Positions 16,931 through 25,764 of a stretch of DNA of 48,920 nt are shown here, piece by piece; within the stretch, counting starts at the first letter, position 1, and each line of letters starts with the position of its first letter. Origin of the DNA: Coliplasma sp045538555 (lineage in GTDB: Bacteria > Bacillota > Clostridia > Oscillospirales > CAG-382); the NCBI GenBank assembly GCA_045538555.1, contig JAZSRP010000005.1:1-48920 (forward strand), in the 5' to 3' direction. The notes under the pieces were generated by a model that saw nothing but the letters and a program-made list of their open reading frames with translations, was not told the DNA's origin and did not search any database. Made by a program: the position numbers and the translations under genes.

Positions 16931-18509
16931 AAAGATTGTCTCCTTTCGTGGTTTGTTCAAGCAGCTGCTCCTGCTCTCGTTTTAGTTCTTTTATGAGCTC
17001 TTCTTTTTCCGGAACCAACCCGTCGGGAATCCTTGAAAGATACTGAACTGTGGAGATCTTTCCCATTTTGAGCAGATTGTCCAGTGTGTTGAGTGAGGAG
17101 ATCTCGCTCCAGTAGCTTCCGGAACCAACGTCGATGCGGCAGCGAAAGAGCTCGTGCCTGAACTTTGACATTGCAAAAGAATCGTATTTCTCGCCCTTGT
17201 CTCCCGTGACTGCAACCATGCGTTTGTCATCATAAAATGCAAACATAAAATCCAACCATATCAGCCCAAGGTCTTCTACAAACTGATACAGATTTCGCTT
17301 TATGTTTTCCAGGGGAACGGCAGAAGCGTTTTGCAATGCAAGGATCGCGCTGGTGTTGTGGGGCTGAACGTCACCCAGCGCAGTGTCGGTGGCACCCAAA
17401 AATTCTTTGGTATTGGCAATGGCAAGCTGAATAACCTCCAGCATTCCTGCCTGCATCTGCCCCGGTGAGATCACCTTTGCCACGTTGTCCACGGGGCCGT
17501 TGACTGCAATTGCTTCTCCCACACGGTTTGACCATCCGTCAACCACTGTGGAATCGTACACCACCTTTGAAAAAGCGGTGTCCATCATGTGTTTCATCAC
17601 CATGGAAAATCCCTTGTTGATGAATATTTGGTTTTCAATGAGTCCCGTTGCAACTGCCTGCCCATGCCATGTGTTTTTTATTGGAGTCCAGTTAAAATAA
17701 GCAAGAGGATACAACGACAGTCGCGTGTCAGTGGTGTCCTTGATAACGGTGTTTTTTACCGATTTTCGGTATAGTATCTTTCCGTTTTCGTCACGCCACA
17801 GCTTGATGAGCGAAACACATTTTGTGTTTTCCAACTCGATTTTTGCCATATCTCCTGATTGTGTTTCTGTGTCGTTGTCAGGAGTAATTTTGTCAATAAA
17901 TTCCTGTGGAATGCCGTTTTCCTTTGCCTGCCGTTTCAGATCCTCCACCGTTTCTCTTGCAGCGATGAGGATATAGGGCTGAAGCTGAACGTCCTTGTTG
18001 TTGGGATCCCCAAAAAAAACGTTGGTGTTGTCCACCGTTACGGTGACAAAATCTCCTGTAAAGTGCTGCCCTGTTTTTATTGTCGGATCCCAGTAGGTAT
18101 ACGCAACGGCGTCTCCCGAAACAGCAGCGTCTGTCAGAGCTGAGGCAAGAAGATTGTTGACCTTGTTTCTTTCCCAGCGCAGATCAAAGATACTGTTGAG
18201 CTTGTCAGAGGCGACCCTCGCCTCCTCTGCGCTGACAGTACTGCCGTTTCCGTGAGGAGAAGCCAGAGAAAAGCGCAGCTTGACATCGGATTGAAGAATA
18301 CTGCTGGTAAAATAACCGATGATGCGCTTAAAGATGTTGAACACCGGCGTGGGTAGCCCGCCCGAGTTTATGCCTTCCCATTGGTCGCCTCTGTAAAAGC
18401 GCTCGTTGGTGTCAACCTTGTTGTAGAGATCGATGGAATAATTGTACTCTTTGCCTTTTTCAAAGAGCTCCCATTCTTCCGTAAATGGCTTTTTGTGTCT
18501 GTGTTTCAT
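16914..18509 (-). CDS. Phage portal protein (P22-like)
   Basis: 531 aa. The portal forms the dodecameric ring for DNA entry. The N-terminus reads FYRGDQWEGI and PVFNIFKRIIGYFTSS, which resembles P22 gp1-type portals, and the ATDTALGDVQPHNTSAILAL segment near residue 390 matches the conserved helical 'stem/crown' region of that family. ATG at 18509 has AAAGGAACT 6 bases upstream; the in-frame ATG at 18524 has no ribosome site. Follows the large terminase by 18 bp, the usual arrangement. Confidence 0.8.
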   Translation of the reverse strand: MKHRHKKPFTEEWELFEKGKEYNYSIDLYNKVDTNERFYRGDQWEGINSGGLPTPVFNIFKRIIGYFTSSILQSDVKLRFSLASPHGNGSTVSAEEARVASDKLNSIFDLRWERNKVNNLLASALTDAAVSGDAVAYTYWDPTIKTGQHFTGDFVTVTVDNTNVFFGDPNNKDVQLQPYILIAARETVEDLKRQAKENGIPQEFIDKITPDNDTETQSGDMAKIELENTKCVSLIKLWRDENGKILYRKSVKNTVIKDTTDTRLSLYPLAYFNWTPIKNTWHGQAVATGLIENQIFINKGFSMVMKHMMDTAFSKVVYDSTVVDGWSNRVGEAIAVNGPVDNVAKVISPGQMQAGMLEVIQLAIANTKEFLGATDTALGDVQPHNTSAILALQNASAVPLENIKRNLYQFVEDLGLIWLDFMFAFYDDKRMVAVTGDKGEKYDSFAMSKFRHELFRCRIDVGSGSYWSEISSLNTLDNLLKMGKISTVQYLSRIPDGLVPEKEELIKELKREQEQLLEQTTKGDNLFENNQ

Positions 18510-18527
18510 CTGAGTTCCTTTCATGGA

Positions 18528-19883
18528 TCAAAAATTCAAAAAATCCGAAAAATCCACGTCATCCCTCTCCCGTTCAGGAGTGTCAAACGTATAGGCACTG
18601 CGATAATCAGTTCTCCTGTCTCGTGTTGCGGGCTTGGGCTGCCGTGACATGAGTGCGTACCTCAACGCCTCGGGAGCGTGTGTGATCTCGTGAGGTGTTC
18701 CCGAGCAGTCCTCACGTACCCTTGGGTCAAATATCAACAGAGGCAGACAGCGTATGAGATTGATACAGCAGGGTCGAATCTCAAGATTTGGCTCACCGCC
18801 AAAGGCAGACCCGCCTTTTAGGTATTCCCGCACTACTCTCCAACCGTCAATGCGCCTGTTGTCTGCTTTTATCATTCCTGTCAGACCTGCGGCACTCATA
18901 ATTTCAAAACCGCTTTTTCCGCTCTCTTGCCTTCGTGAAAAAAGGTCGGGCGAGCAGACAGTGTAGCGAATTTTTTCGTTTTTTTCCGTCATATCAACAA
19001 TTTGCTTTGCAGCTTCAGAAAGCAGCAGATTGCTTTGGTACAGCTCACGATATACAACAACCTTGTTTCCCAGTGCGGCACACCACAGACAGCAGGTCAT
19101 GTCCAGTCCGTAGTCCAGCGCCCGAAAAAGAATGGCGTTTTTTGGAATTTCTCCTGTTGCAACGTGCTTTTCTCTGTCAAATTCCGGAAAAAAAGCTCCC
19201 TCAAACGAATCCCAGTCGCCAAACAGCATGGCGCGTCTGCGGACTTCGGGCAGGTTTTGCAGAGCGTCAACGTACTCGGGATTGTTTTCCATCAAAAATT
19301 TGTTGTCAAATACCAAGCTCTTGATAAACAGATAGTCCATGGGGTTTTCCGTAGAACGAAAATCCCTGTCCACGAACAACCGCTTCACCCAGGCGTGCCC
19401 CACACCGCCGGGATTGCAGGTAAAATACATTCGGGGTGAGAACTTTTCCTTCATACACCCCGATGCTCTGTTGCTCTCTGTCAGGGCAAGAAACTGAAAT
19501 TCCGTAAAATGCGTTGCCTCCTCCAACCCGATGACCTCGTATGCCTGCCCCTGAAACTGCAAAACGTCGCTCTCGTTATCGCAGTATCCAAGCTTTATGC
19601 GGGATCCGTTGGGAAACCGAAATTCCTTTTCGGTAGAATGATATACCGCCACGCCCTTGAGCAGTGAGAGGAGAGGGAGGAGATGGTTTTCCCTCAACTC
19701 ACACAGAGTCCTCCTCAAAAGCAGGATCTGAATCCCTTCATAGTTGATGGCAAGCAGAATCAACTTGATTCTCATTGCCCAGCTTTTTCCGCCGCCACGT
19801 GCTCCACCGTAGGCGGTATACTTTGCTTTTGACAAAAAGAATTGCATCTGCTTTTCGTTTGGAGTGATGGTCAGCTCTTTCAT
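18528..19883 (-). CDS. terL: Terminase large subunit
   Basis: ATP-driven DNA packaging motor with nuclease, 451 aa. Walker A GGARGGGKS at 26-34 (an adenine-binding Q lies upstream), Walker B with catalytic Glu in EVIGLEEATHF (116-126), motif III around RMYFTCNPGG, and the RNase H-like nuclease with Asp257 in RALDYGLD, a second acidic segment CSPDLFSRR, and a third near HAPEALRYAL. All key residues are intact. ATG at 19883 makes a 4-base ATGA overlap with the small subunit stop, which decides the start over GTG 19892. Confidence 0.9.
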   Translation of the reverse strand: MKELTITPNEKQMQFFLSKAKYTAYGGARGGGKSWAMRIKLILLAINYEGIQILLLRRTLCELRENHLLPLLSLLKGVAVYHSTEKEFRFPNGSRIKLGYCDNESDVLQFQGQAYEVIGLEEATHFTEFQFLALTESNRASGCMKEKFSPRMYFTCNPGGVGHAWVKRLFVDRDFRSTENPMDYLFIKSLVFDNKFLMENNPEYVDALQNLPEVRRRAMLFGDWDSFEGAFFPEFDREKHVATGEIPKNAILFRALDYGLDMTCCLWCAALGNKVVVYRELYQSNLLLSEAAKQIVDMTEKNEKIRYTVCSPDLFSRRQESGKSGFEIMSAAGLTGMIKADNRRIDGWRVVREYLKGGSAFGGEPNLEIRPCCINLIRCLPLLIFDPRVREDCSGTPHEITHAPEALRYALMSRQPKPATRDRRTDYRSAYTFDTPERERDDVDFSDFLNF

Positions 19884-20197
19884 TTTGACCACTCATCAGT
19901 TTTCCCTCTGAAAACGACCTGTTCAGGCATTGCGTCGTTGTCCTCGGGCTTGTCACGGTAACCGTGATTGTTTTTCAGATCAAAGGAGAGGACTGTTGCG
20001 GGAATTTTTCCGTGAAACGCCAGCTGTTTTTTGATCTTTGCGATTCGGTTTCTGGCGCATCGCATGGTCTTTCCGTACCGCTTGTCGTTCATCAACCCCA
20101 AAAGCTCGTCTCTTGTGGTGCCCAAAAAATCTGCCAGAGATTCAATGTCGGCAACCTCGCCGCTCTCCGCCAGGTGCTGTGCAAAGTATGCCTCCAC
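19880..20197 (-). CDS. terS: Terminase small subunit (5' end possibly frameshifted)
   Basis: A 105-aa reading frame that recognises the packaging site and hands DNA to TerL in related phages. The N-terminal part (SLADFLGTTRDELLGLMNDKRY) looks like a helix-turn-helix; the Lys/Arg-rich RNRIAKIKKQL is a probable oligomerisation helix. This GTG start has only a weak ribosome site. A separate frame beginning ATG 20273 (MKNRKPQKRNEEADDVFF...) reaches the same point one base out of phase at an A5 run near 20198, suggesting a missing or extra base. Confidence 0.6.
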   Translation of the reverse strand: MEAYFAQHLAESGEVADIESLADFLGTTRDELLGLMNDKRYGKTMRCARNRIAKIKKQLAFHGKIPATVLSFDLKNNHGYRDKPEDNDAMPEQVVFRGKTDEWSK

Positions 20198-20312
20198 TTT
20201 TTGATTGCACTCTTTTAGAGAAGAAAACGTCGTCTGCCTCCTCGTTTCTTTTTTGTGGTTTTCGATTTTTCATCGCCTCCTGTTTTCAGTGCCTTGGAAT
20301 TTGACGCCTTTG

Positions 20313-20318
20313 ATTATA
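20313..20318 (-). promoter_or_regulatory. Possible promoter of the capsid operon (-10 only)
   Basis: A perfect TATAAT on the minus strand about 40 bp before ATG 20273. The -35 region is poor (no TTGACA-like hexamer at 16-18 bp), so an activator may be needed, or this is chance. Confidence 0.35.
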
Positions 20319-20388
20319 CCCTCGATGCAACCACTGGTTCATCCCGAAAAAATCTGTATCACATATCAAAAAAATCTCACTGATTTAG

Positions 20389-20433
20389 CAAAAAAACAAA
20401 AAAGCATCTCCCGATTTGATAGGGAAATGCTTT
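20389..20433 (-). terminator. Terminator after hemW
   Basis: AAAGCATCTCCC (20401-20412) pairs with GGGAAATGCTTT (20422-20433), with one mismatch. Transcribed from hemW it is followed by TTTTTTGTTTTTTT, so it separates the secDF-lepA-hemW operon from the capsid operon. Confidence 0.82.
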
Positions 20434-20448
20434 TATTAAAGCAGTATT

Positions 20449-21552
20449 TTATTTCAAAATCATTCCGATGATTTGGTTTGACACCCGAAACCCCGATTCG
20501 TTCAACACAAATCTGTTTCCGTGCAGGACTCCCAGCCCGAGCTCCTGTATCCTTTTTGCAATTTCTGCTTGCGTTTGTGAAAGCTGTGCGCCCTTTGACG
20601 TTCTCAGTCCCAGCATGACCCGCTCCTCCTCCAGCTCTTCAACAGAAAGCAGGGGAGCGGTCAAAAAATCCGTGGAATCAAACGCAGTGGAATGTGGGCA
20701 GGAAATAAATTTGTTTATGTCCAAAACCGCAGAGAATCGCTTTCCGCCAAAAAATGAGTGGGCGCCTGCTCCAAAACCAAAATATTCCCTTATGTCCCAG
20801 TATCCGCCGTTGTGCTTTGATTCAAATCCCGGCTTTGCAAAGGATGAGATCTCATAGTGCAAAAAACCGTTTGCTCTTGCTTCTTTGCAGAGCATCTGAT
20901 ACTCGTCTTCCTCTTGCTCTTCCGAGGGGAAAACCAATTCATCTCTGTCCAAATACAATGGCGTGCCTTCCTCAAGCTGCAGAGAATAAGCAGATAAATG
21001 AACGATTTGGGTTGACATAACGTCTTGAATTTCCTGCCGAAAATCCCTTTCCCGGCCCAAAGGAAGCCCAAACATCAAATCAGCGCTGATGTTGTCAAAT
21101 CCTGCATTTTTTGCCTGTCTGATGCAGTCAAGCCCTTCTTTTGCTGTGTGTATTCTGCCAAGAGATACCAGCGCCCTGTCGTCAGTGGATTGGATGCCTA
21201 TGGATAGGCGGTTAAACCCTGCCTTTCTCAACCTGCACAGATCATTGCCGTCTACGGTTCCCGGGTTTATTTCCACAGTTATTTCGCAGTCGGGCAGAAG
21301 AGTGAATCTGTTTTTTACTTTTTCCAAAACCTCACAGATACGATTTGTGCCCATGACAGGTGGAGTTCCACCGCCAAAATATATGGAACAGACCTTTTTG
21401 CTGGTAGAAAAAGCATCAACCTGCCGTATCAAGGCATCGCAGTAGCTTTGCTTTGAGGCATCGTTACAGTCAGGCACTGAAAAAAATGCGCAGTAAGCGC
21501 ATTTTTTTACACAAAAAGGGATATGAAAATACAATCCGATGGTATCATTCAT
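20449..21552 (-). CDS. hemW: Radical SAM heme chaperone HemW
   Basis: 367 aa cytoplasmic radical SAM protein of the HemW family (heme-trafficking protein, formerly annotated as an oxygen-independent coproporphyrinogen oxidase). The [4Fe-4S] motif is CxxxCxxC (Cys14, Cys18, Cys21) followed by AFF, with the SAM-binding YFGGGTPP near residue 76. ATG at 21552 overlaps the lepA stop by 8 bases, so it is coupled. It is the usual partner behind lepA in Firmicutes. Confidence 0.9.
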   Translation of the reverse strand: MNDTIGLYFHIPFCVKKCAYCAFFSVPDCNDASKQSYCDALIRQVDAFSTSKKVCSIYFGGGTPPVMGTNRICEVLEKVKNRFTLLPDCEITVEINPGTVDGNDLCRLRKAGFNRLSIGIQSTDDRALVSLGRIHTAKEGLDCIRQAKNAGFDNISADLMFGLPLGRERDFRQEIQDVMSTQIVHLSAYSLQLEEGTPLYLDRDELVFPSEEQEEDEYQMLCKEARANGFLHYEISSFAKPGFESKHNGGYWDIREYFGFGAGAHSFFGGKRFSAVLDINKFISCPHSTAFDSTDFLTAPLLSVEELEEERVMLGLRTSKGAQLSQTQAEIAKRIQELGLGVLHGNRFVLNESGFRVSNQIIGMILK

Positions 21553-23353
21553 CGTCAAACTTGAGCACAGCCATAAACGCCTCCTGCGGAACCTCCACGG
21601 TGCCCAGAGTGCGCATACGCTTTTTGCCTTCCTTTTGTTTTTCAAGCAGTTTTTTCTTTCGTGTGATATCGCCGCCATAGCATTTTGCCAACACGTCCTT
21701 GCGCATGGCTCTGACTGTTTCACGGGCAATTATCTTTCCGCCGATTGCCGCCTGGACGGGAATCTCAAAGAGCTGTCGGGGAATGTTGTCACGGAGACGC
21801 TCACAGATTTTTCTTGCCCGTGCGTATGCGTTGTCGGCATGAACAATAAAGGAAAGCGCATCCACGATATCACCGTTGAGCAGGATGTCAAGCTTGACCA
21901 GCTTTGATTGCTTGTAACCGATCATCTCGTAGTCAAGAGAAGCGTATCCTTTGCTTCTTGATTTGAGGGTGTCAAAGAAATCATATACGATCTCGTTGAG
22001 CGGAAGTTCGTATCTAAGCTCAGCTCTGTTGGTGTCGATAAATTTCATATCGATATATTCGCCGCGCCTGTCGGTGCAGAGCTGCATAATAGTTCCTACG
22101 TAATCGGATGGAGTGATAATAGTTGCTTTTACGATGGGCTCGCAGGCCTGCTCAATGACGGCGGGATCGGGATAGTTTGTGGGATTGTCAATGTATACCG
22201 TGTCTCCGTTTGTTTTGTGGATCTCGTATATAACACTGGGTGCGGTGGTAATAAGATCCAACCCAAATTCACGCTCCAGGCGTTCCTCGCTGACTTCCAT
22301 GTGAAGCAAGCCCAAAAAACCGCATCTGAACCCAAATCCCAATGCCACAGAGGTCTCCGGCTCGTAGGTGAAGGAGGAATCATTCAGTCTCAGCTTGTCA
22401 AGCGCCTCCTTGAGGTCGCCGTATTTTGAGCCGTCGGCAGGGTAGATACCTGCAAACACCATGGGTTGTGACTTTTTAAAACCGGGCAGGGGCTCAAGTG
22501 CAGGATTTGTTGCAAGTGTGACGGTGTCACCCACCTCGGTGTCCGCAATATTCTTGATGCTTGCAGCAAAATATCCAACCTCACCTGCACAGAGCATGTC
22601 CTTCTTTTCAAGGTTAAAGGTAGAAAGCGTACCCAGCTCTACCACCTCAAACTCGGCGCCGGTGTGCATCATTCTGACTCTGTCGCCCACCTTGATGCAG
22701 CCGTCCTTGATACGAAAATAAACTACAACGCCTTTGTAGGAGTCGTAATAGCTGTCAAATATCAAAGCTTTGAGAGGTTTTGAATTGTCACCCTTGGGAG
22801 CAGGAACGTCAGTGACAATTTTTTCCAGCACGTCTTTTATGTTGAGCCCCATTTTTGCAGAGATGCAGGGAGCGTCCATTGCGGGAATGCCGATGATGTC
22901 CTCAATCTCACGCTTTGCTCTGTCGGGGTCTGCGCTGGCAAGGTCAATTTTGTTGATGACGGGCAGGATCTCCAGGTCGTTGTCAACTGCCATGTATGCA
23001 TTGGCAAGAGTCTGGGCCTGAATCCCTTGAGTTGCATCCACGATCAAAACAGCCCCCTCGCAGGCAGAGAGCGATCGAGATACCTCGTACCCAAAGTCAA
23101 CATGGCCGGGAGTGTCGATGAGGTTCATGACATAGGTGTTGCCGTCGTCTGCCTTGTAGTCAAACCGCACGGCTCTTGCCTTGATGGTGATTCCTCTCTC
23201 CCGTTCAAGATCCATGTTGTCCAGCATCTGCTCCTCTACGTCGCGCTTTACAACGGCGCCTGTGTATTCCAGCAAGCGGTCGGCAAGAGTGCTCTTTCCG
23301 TGGTCGATATGAGCTATGATGGAAAAATTTCGGATTTTGTTGATATCAGTCAT
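21545..23353 (-). CDS. lepA: Elongation factor 4 (LepA)
   Basis: 602 aa translational GTPase that remodels stalled or initiating ribosomes. G1 AHIDHGKS (14-21), G3 DTPGHVDF and G4 NKID are intact, the domain II-V region is full length, and the C-terminal LepA-specific KRMRTLGTVEVPQEAFMAVL is present. ATG at 23353 follows GAGGA by 8 bases; an upstream in-frame TTG lies beyond the ribosome site. Confidence 0.95.
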   Translation of the reverse strand: MTDINKIRNFSIIAHIDHGKSTLADRLLEYTGAVVKRDVEEQMLDNMDLERERGITIKARAVRFDYKADDGNTYVMNLIDTPGHVDFGYEVSRSLSACEGAVLIVDATQGIQAQTLANAYMAVDNDLEILPVINKIDLASADPDRAKREIEDIIGIPAMDAPCISAKMGLNIKDVLEKIVTDVPAPKGDNSKPLKALIFDSYYDSYKGVVVYFRIKDGCIKVGDRVRMMHTGAEFEVVELGTLSTFNLEKKDMLCAGEVGYFAASIKNIADTEVGDTVTLATNPALEPLPGFKKSQPMVFAGIYPADGSKYGDLKEALDKLRLNDSSFTYEPETSVALGFGFRCGFLGLLHMEVSEERLEREFGLDLITTAPSVIYEIHKTNGDTVYIDNPTNYPDPAVIEQACEPIVKATIITPSDYVGTIMQLCTDRRGEYIDMKFIDTNRAELRYELPLNEIVYDFFDTLKSRSKGYASLDYEMIGYKQSKLVKLDILLNGDIVDALSFIVHADNAYARARKICERLRDNIPRQLFEIPVQAAIGGKIIARETVRAMRKDVLAKCYGGDITRKKKLLEKQKEGKKRMRTLGTVEVPQEAFMAVLKFDDE

Positions 23354-23371
23354 AGTAAGCTTCCTCAAAAT

Positions 23372-23395
23372 AAGGGCGATGAAGTCATCGCCCTT
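23372..23395 (-). promoter_or_regulatory. Perfect hairpin between secF and lepA
   Basis: AAGGGCGATGA (23372-23382) pairs exactly with TCATCGCCCTT (23385-23395), 11 bp with a 2-base formal loop. It is followed by ATTTT on the minus strand, so it may attenuate readthrough from secDF into lepA or be an RNA-processing site. Confidence 0.6.
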
Positions 23396-23415
23396 AGATG
23401 TTTATGGAAAAAAGT

Positions 23416-24342
23416 TTATTTTGCCTTCTTTTTGGTGTCCTTGCTCTTGGATTTGAAAACCTTGTTGAGGGTGTCCCACATCAAGCCGGAAACAAACACA
23501 GAGGAGAACAGACCTGAAATAATACCCACGATGAGGGGGAGCGCAAAATTCTTGATAGAATCAACACCAAGAATGTAGATCATGCCGATTGTGAGCAGGG
23601 TGGTGATGGTGGTGTTGACGCTTCTTGCGGTAGTGGAGTGAACACCCTTGTTGACGATATCGCCAAAAGCAGTGTCGCTGTCAGCTTTTCTCAACTCACG
23701 GATGCGGTCAAAAATAATGATGGTTGCGTTGATAGAGTAACCAAGAATAGTCAACAGAGCCGCAATGATATTGGAGTTGATGGGAATCTGGAACAGTGAG
23801 TACACAGTCATCATCACAAACAGGTCGTGAGCAAGACAGATAACTGCAGACAGACCGGATGTCAGCTCAAAACGGATCCAGATATAGATGAGCATGAGTA
23901 CAACAGCGCAAACAACTGCAAGGATTGCCTTTTTGGTCAGCGACGCACCAATGGAAGGAGCGATGATGTTGACTTGAATATCCTTGAGGTCAGCGTTTTC
24001 ATACACGGCAACGATGTCCTGCTGGAGAGCGTCAGACTGCTCGGTAGTAAGAGCAGCAGTGCCGGTTCTGATGATAGCGATATTCTTGTTTGCAGCAGAC
24101 TGTGTGGTAGAGGAAACGTACTGCTTGCCCAACAGCTCGTTGTTTTCGATGAGGGCGTTGATGTTATCGCAGACGTCCTCGGTCACCTCAGTGCCCAGGT
24201 TGAGCTGAATCTCAGTACCGCCGGAGAAGTCAATGTCGATATTAAATCCTCTGATGGCAAAGGAAAGAATACCGGTCAAAAGAATGACTGCAAGAATAAT
24301 AAGAGTGACTTTTTTATTGTTGATAAAATGGAACTTACTCAT
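23416..24342 (-). CDS. secF: Protein translocase auxiliary subunit SecF
   Basis: 308 aa membrane protein of the SecDF complex, which pulls secreted proteins out through SecYEG using the proton-motive force. An N-terminal membrane helix, an extracytoplasmic P1-like domain, and five C-terminal helices are visible; the GYSINATIIIFDRIRE segment of helices 4-5 is the family signature, and the Asp of FSGGTEIQL-type P1 start is present. ATG at 24342 (AAGGAG 8 bases upstream) overlaps the secD stop by 8 bases. Separate secD and secF genes are as in many Clostridia. Confidence 0.93.
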   Translation of the reverse strand: MSKFHFINNKKVTLIILAVILLTGILSFAIRGFNIDIDFSGGTEIQLNLGTEVTEDVCDNINALIENNELLGKQYVSSTTQSAANKNIAIIRTGTAALTTEQSDALQQDIVAVYENADLKDIQVNIIAPSIGASLTKKAILAVVCAVVLMLIYIWIRFELTSGLSAVICLAHDLFVMMTVYSLFQIPINSNIIAALLTILGYSINATIIIFDRIRELRKADSDTAFGDIVNKGVHSTTARSVNTTITTLLTIGMIYILGVDSIKNFALPLIVGIISGLFSSVFVSGLMWDTLNKVFKSKSKDTKKKAK

Positions 24343-25645
24343 TTGCGCCACTCCTTCCCATTGCTTTGTATTTTTTGGGATCGGTGATACCCATGCCCAC
24401 AGACAGATAGAGCAGAGCTCTGGTGATAAGGAGCGAGGTGATAAGGGAGATAACTACACCGATAAACAATGTGGTTGCAAAACCCTTGATGGTACCCGAA
24501 CCGAGGAAATAAAGTACACCGCAAGCGATGATTGTGGTAACGTTTGAGTCAAGAATTGCAGAGAAAGCACGGTGAAAACCGCCCTTGATGGCAGACTTGA
24601 CGCTCTTGCCCATGGCAAGCTCTTCTTTCATTCTCTCAAAAATGACAACGTTGGCGTCAACGGCCATACCGATAGAGAGAACAATACCTGCAATGCCGGG
24701 GAGGGTCAGGTTTGCTTTTGTGATAAGCAGAATCGCACCAAACAGACCGGTGTAAGCAACAAGTGAGATAGAAGCCATAACGCCGGGAATCTTGTAATAA
24801 ACGGACATGAACACAAGCACCAGCAGCAGACCGATGGCACCGGCGATCAGTGAAGTTGACAGAGAGTTCTGTCCAAGGGTTGCACCGACAGTGCGCTGCT
24901 CAACCACCTCAAGGTTGTACGCCAGAGCGCCTGCGTTGATGTTGCCTGCAAGGTATTCTGCTTCTTCAAATGTGGTAAAACCGCCGCTGATCTCGGCTTT
25001 TCCTCCGGTGATACCCTCTTTTGAATAAGAGGAATCAACAGAGGGGTTGGAGATGATCTGGTCATCCATGTAGATGCCGATCTTTGTTCCGTTCTTTGCT
25101 GCGTCTTTGGTTGCGTTGGCAAAGAGGGTGGTTCCTTCTCCGTTGAGGGAGAGGTTTACGCAATAAACGGTGGTGCCGTCCTCTTTTGCGTATGCGTTTG
25201 CTTCGGCATTCTCCACGTGTTTTCCGGAGAGCAAAACCTTTCCGGACTCGTCTCTGAACGTAAGCTCAGCAGTCTGCATGAAGTTCTGGATCGCCTCGTT
25301 GGGATCGTCAACGTCGGGGATCTCAATGGTGATCATATCATCGCCCACGAGGTAGCAAAGTGCCTCTGTGAGTCCTTGATTGTCAAGTCGATCTCTCATG
25401 ACGGTGAGAACGGAATCCATACCCTTGGAGAGAGTGTCTCCCGAATCCTCAGTGACCGCCTGATAGGTAATGACCGATCCGCCTGCAAGGTCAAGACCGA
25501 GTCTGATGGCATCGTCGTCAAAAATGCCTTTGAGTTGGTTGTCATCGCTGAAATACACGCCGCAAACCACTGTGGAAACCACCAAAACAATGGCAAGCAG
25601 AAGTAATACAAAGCGTGACACGTTTGCAGCACGTGAATAGTTCAT
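24335..25645 (-). CDS. secD: Protein translocase auxiliary subunit SecD
   Basis: 436 aa. Motifs: RLGLDLAGGS (D1 region after the first helix), the large P1 domain including NPSVDSSYS and GTKIGIYMDDQI, then six membrane helices with IAGIVLSIGMAVDANVVIFERMKEE, the conserved helix-4/5 signature of SecD carrying the proton-coupling Asp. ATG at 25645 was chosen because GGGAGG sits about 10 bases upstream. First gene of secD-secF-lepA-hemW. Confidence 0.93.
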   Translation of the reverse strand: MNYSRAANVSRFVLLLLAIVLVVSTVVCGVYFSDDNQLKGIFDDDAIRLGLDLAGGSVITYQAVTEDSGDTLSKGMDSVLTVMRDRLDNQGLTEALCYLVGDDMITIEIPDVDDPNEAIQNFMQTAELTFRDESGKVLLSGKHVENAEANAYAKEDGTTVYCVNLSLNGEGTTLFANATKDAAKNGTKIGIYMDDQIISNPSVDSSYSKEGITGGKAEISGGFTTFEEAEYLAGNINAGALAYNLEVVEQRTVGATLGQNSLSTSLIAGAIGLLLVLVFMSVYYKIPGVMASISLVAYTGLFGAILLITKANLTLPGIAGIVLSIGMAVDANVVIFERMKEELAMGKSVKSAIKGGFHRAFSAILDSNVTTIIACGVLYFLGSGTIKGFATTLFIGVVISLITSLLITRALLYLSVGMGITDPKKYKAMGRSGANE

Positions 25646-25689
25646 CTGCAATTTACCTCCCAAAAAATCGTTATTTTGTTAACATTACG

Positions 25690-25718
25690 ATTATACATAT
25701 ATATACGCCATAAGTCAA
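25690..25718 (-). promoter_or_regulatory. Promoter of the secD operon
   Basis: Minus-strand TTGACT (25718-25713), 17-bp spacer, TATAAT (25695-25690). Confidence 0.75.
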
Positions 25719-25764
25719 GTGTTATTTTGTTTCAGCCCTTTGCAAAAAGAACAAAAAACAAGAA

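Larger units (their letters stand above)
11160..20330 (-). mobile_element. Phage-derived capsid island (short-tailed, P22-like head module)
   Basis: Eleven co-directional genes in phage head order: small and large terminase, portal, scaffold-like, coat, small head protein, connector-like, gp10-like stopper, coiled-coil structural protein, holin and a small membrane protein. It is bounded by terminators at both ends (20.4 and 11.2 kb). No integrase, repressor, replication gene, tail fibre, endolysin or obvious att repeat was found in the window. Ten of eleven frames are open, with good ribosome sites. It may be a decayed prophage or a domesticated particle/gene-transfer-type element. Confidence 0.8.

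Noticed and set aside
8534..20330. tRNA-Asp as the attachment site of the capsid island
   Set aside because: The island is separated by the lipoprotein operon, the tRNA 3' end points away, and no partial tRNA repeat was seen at the other edge.
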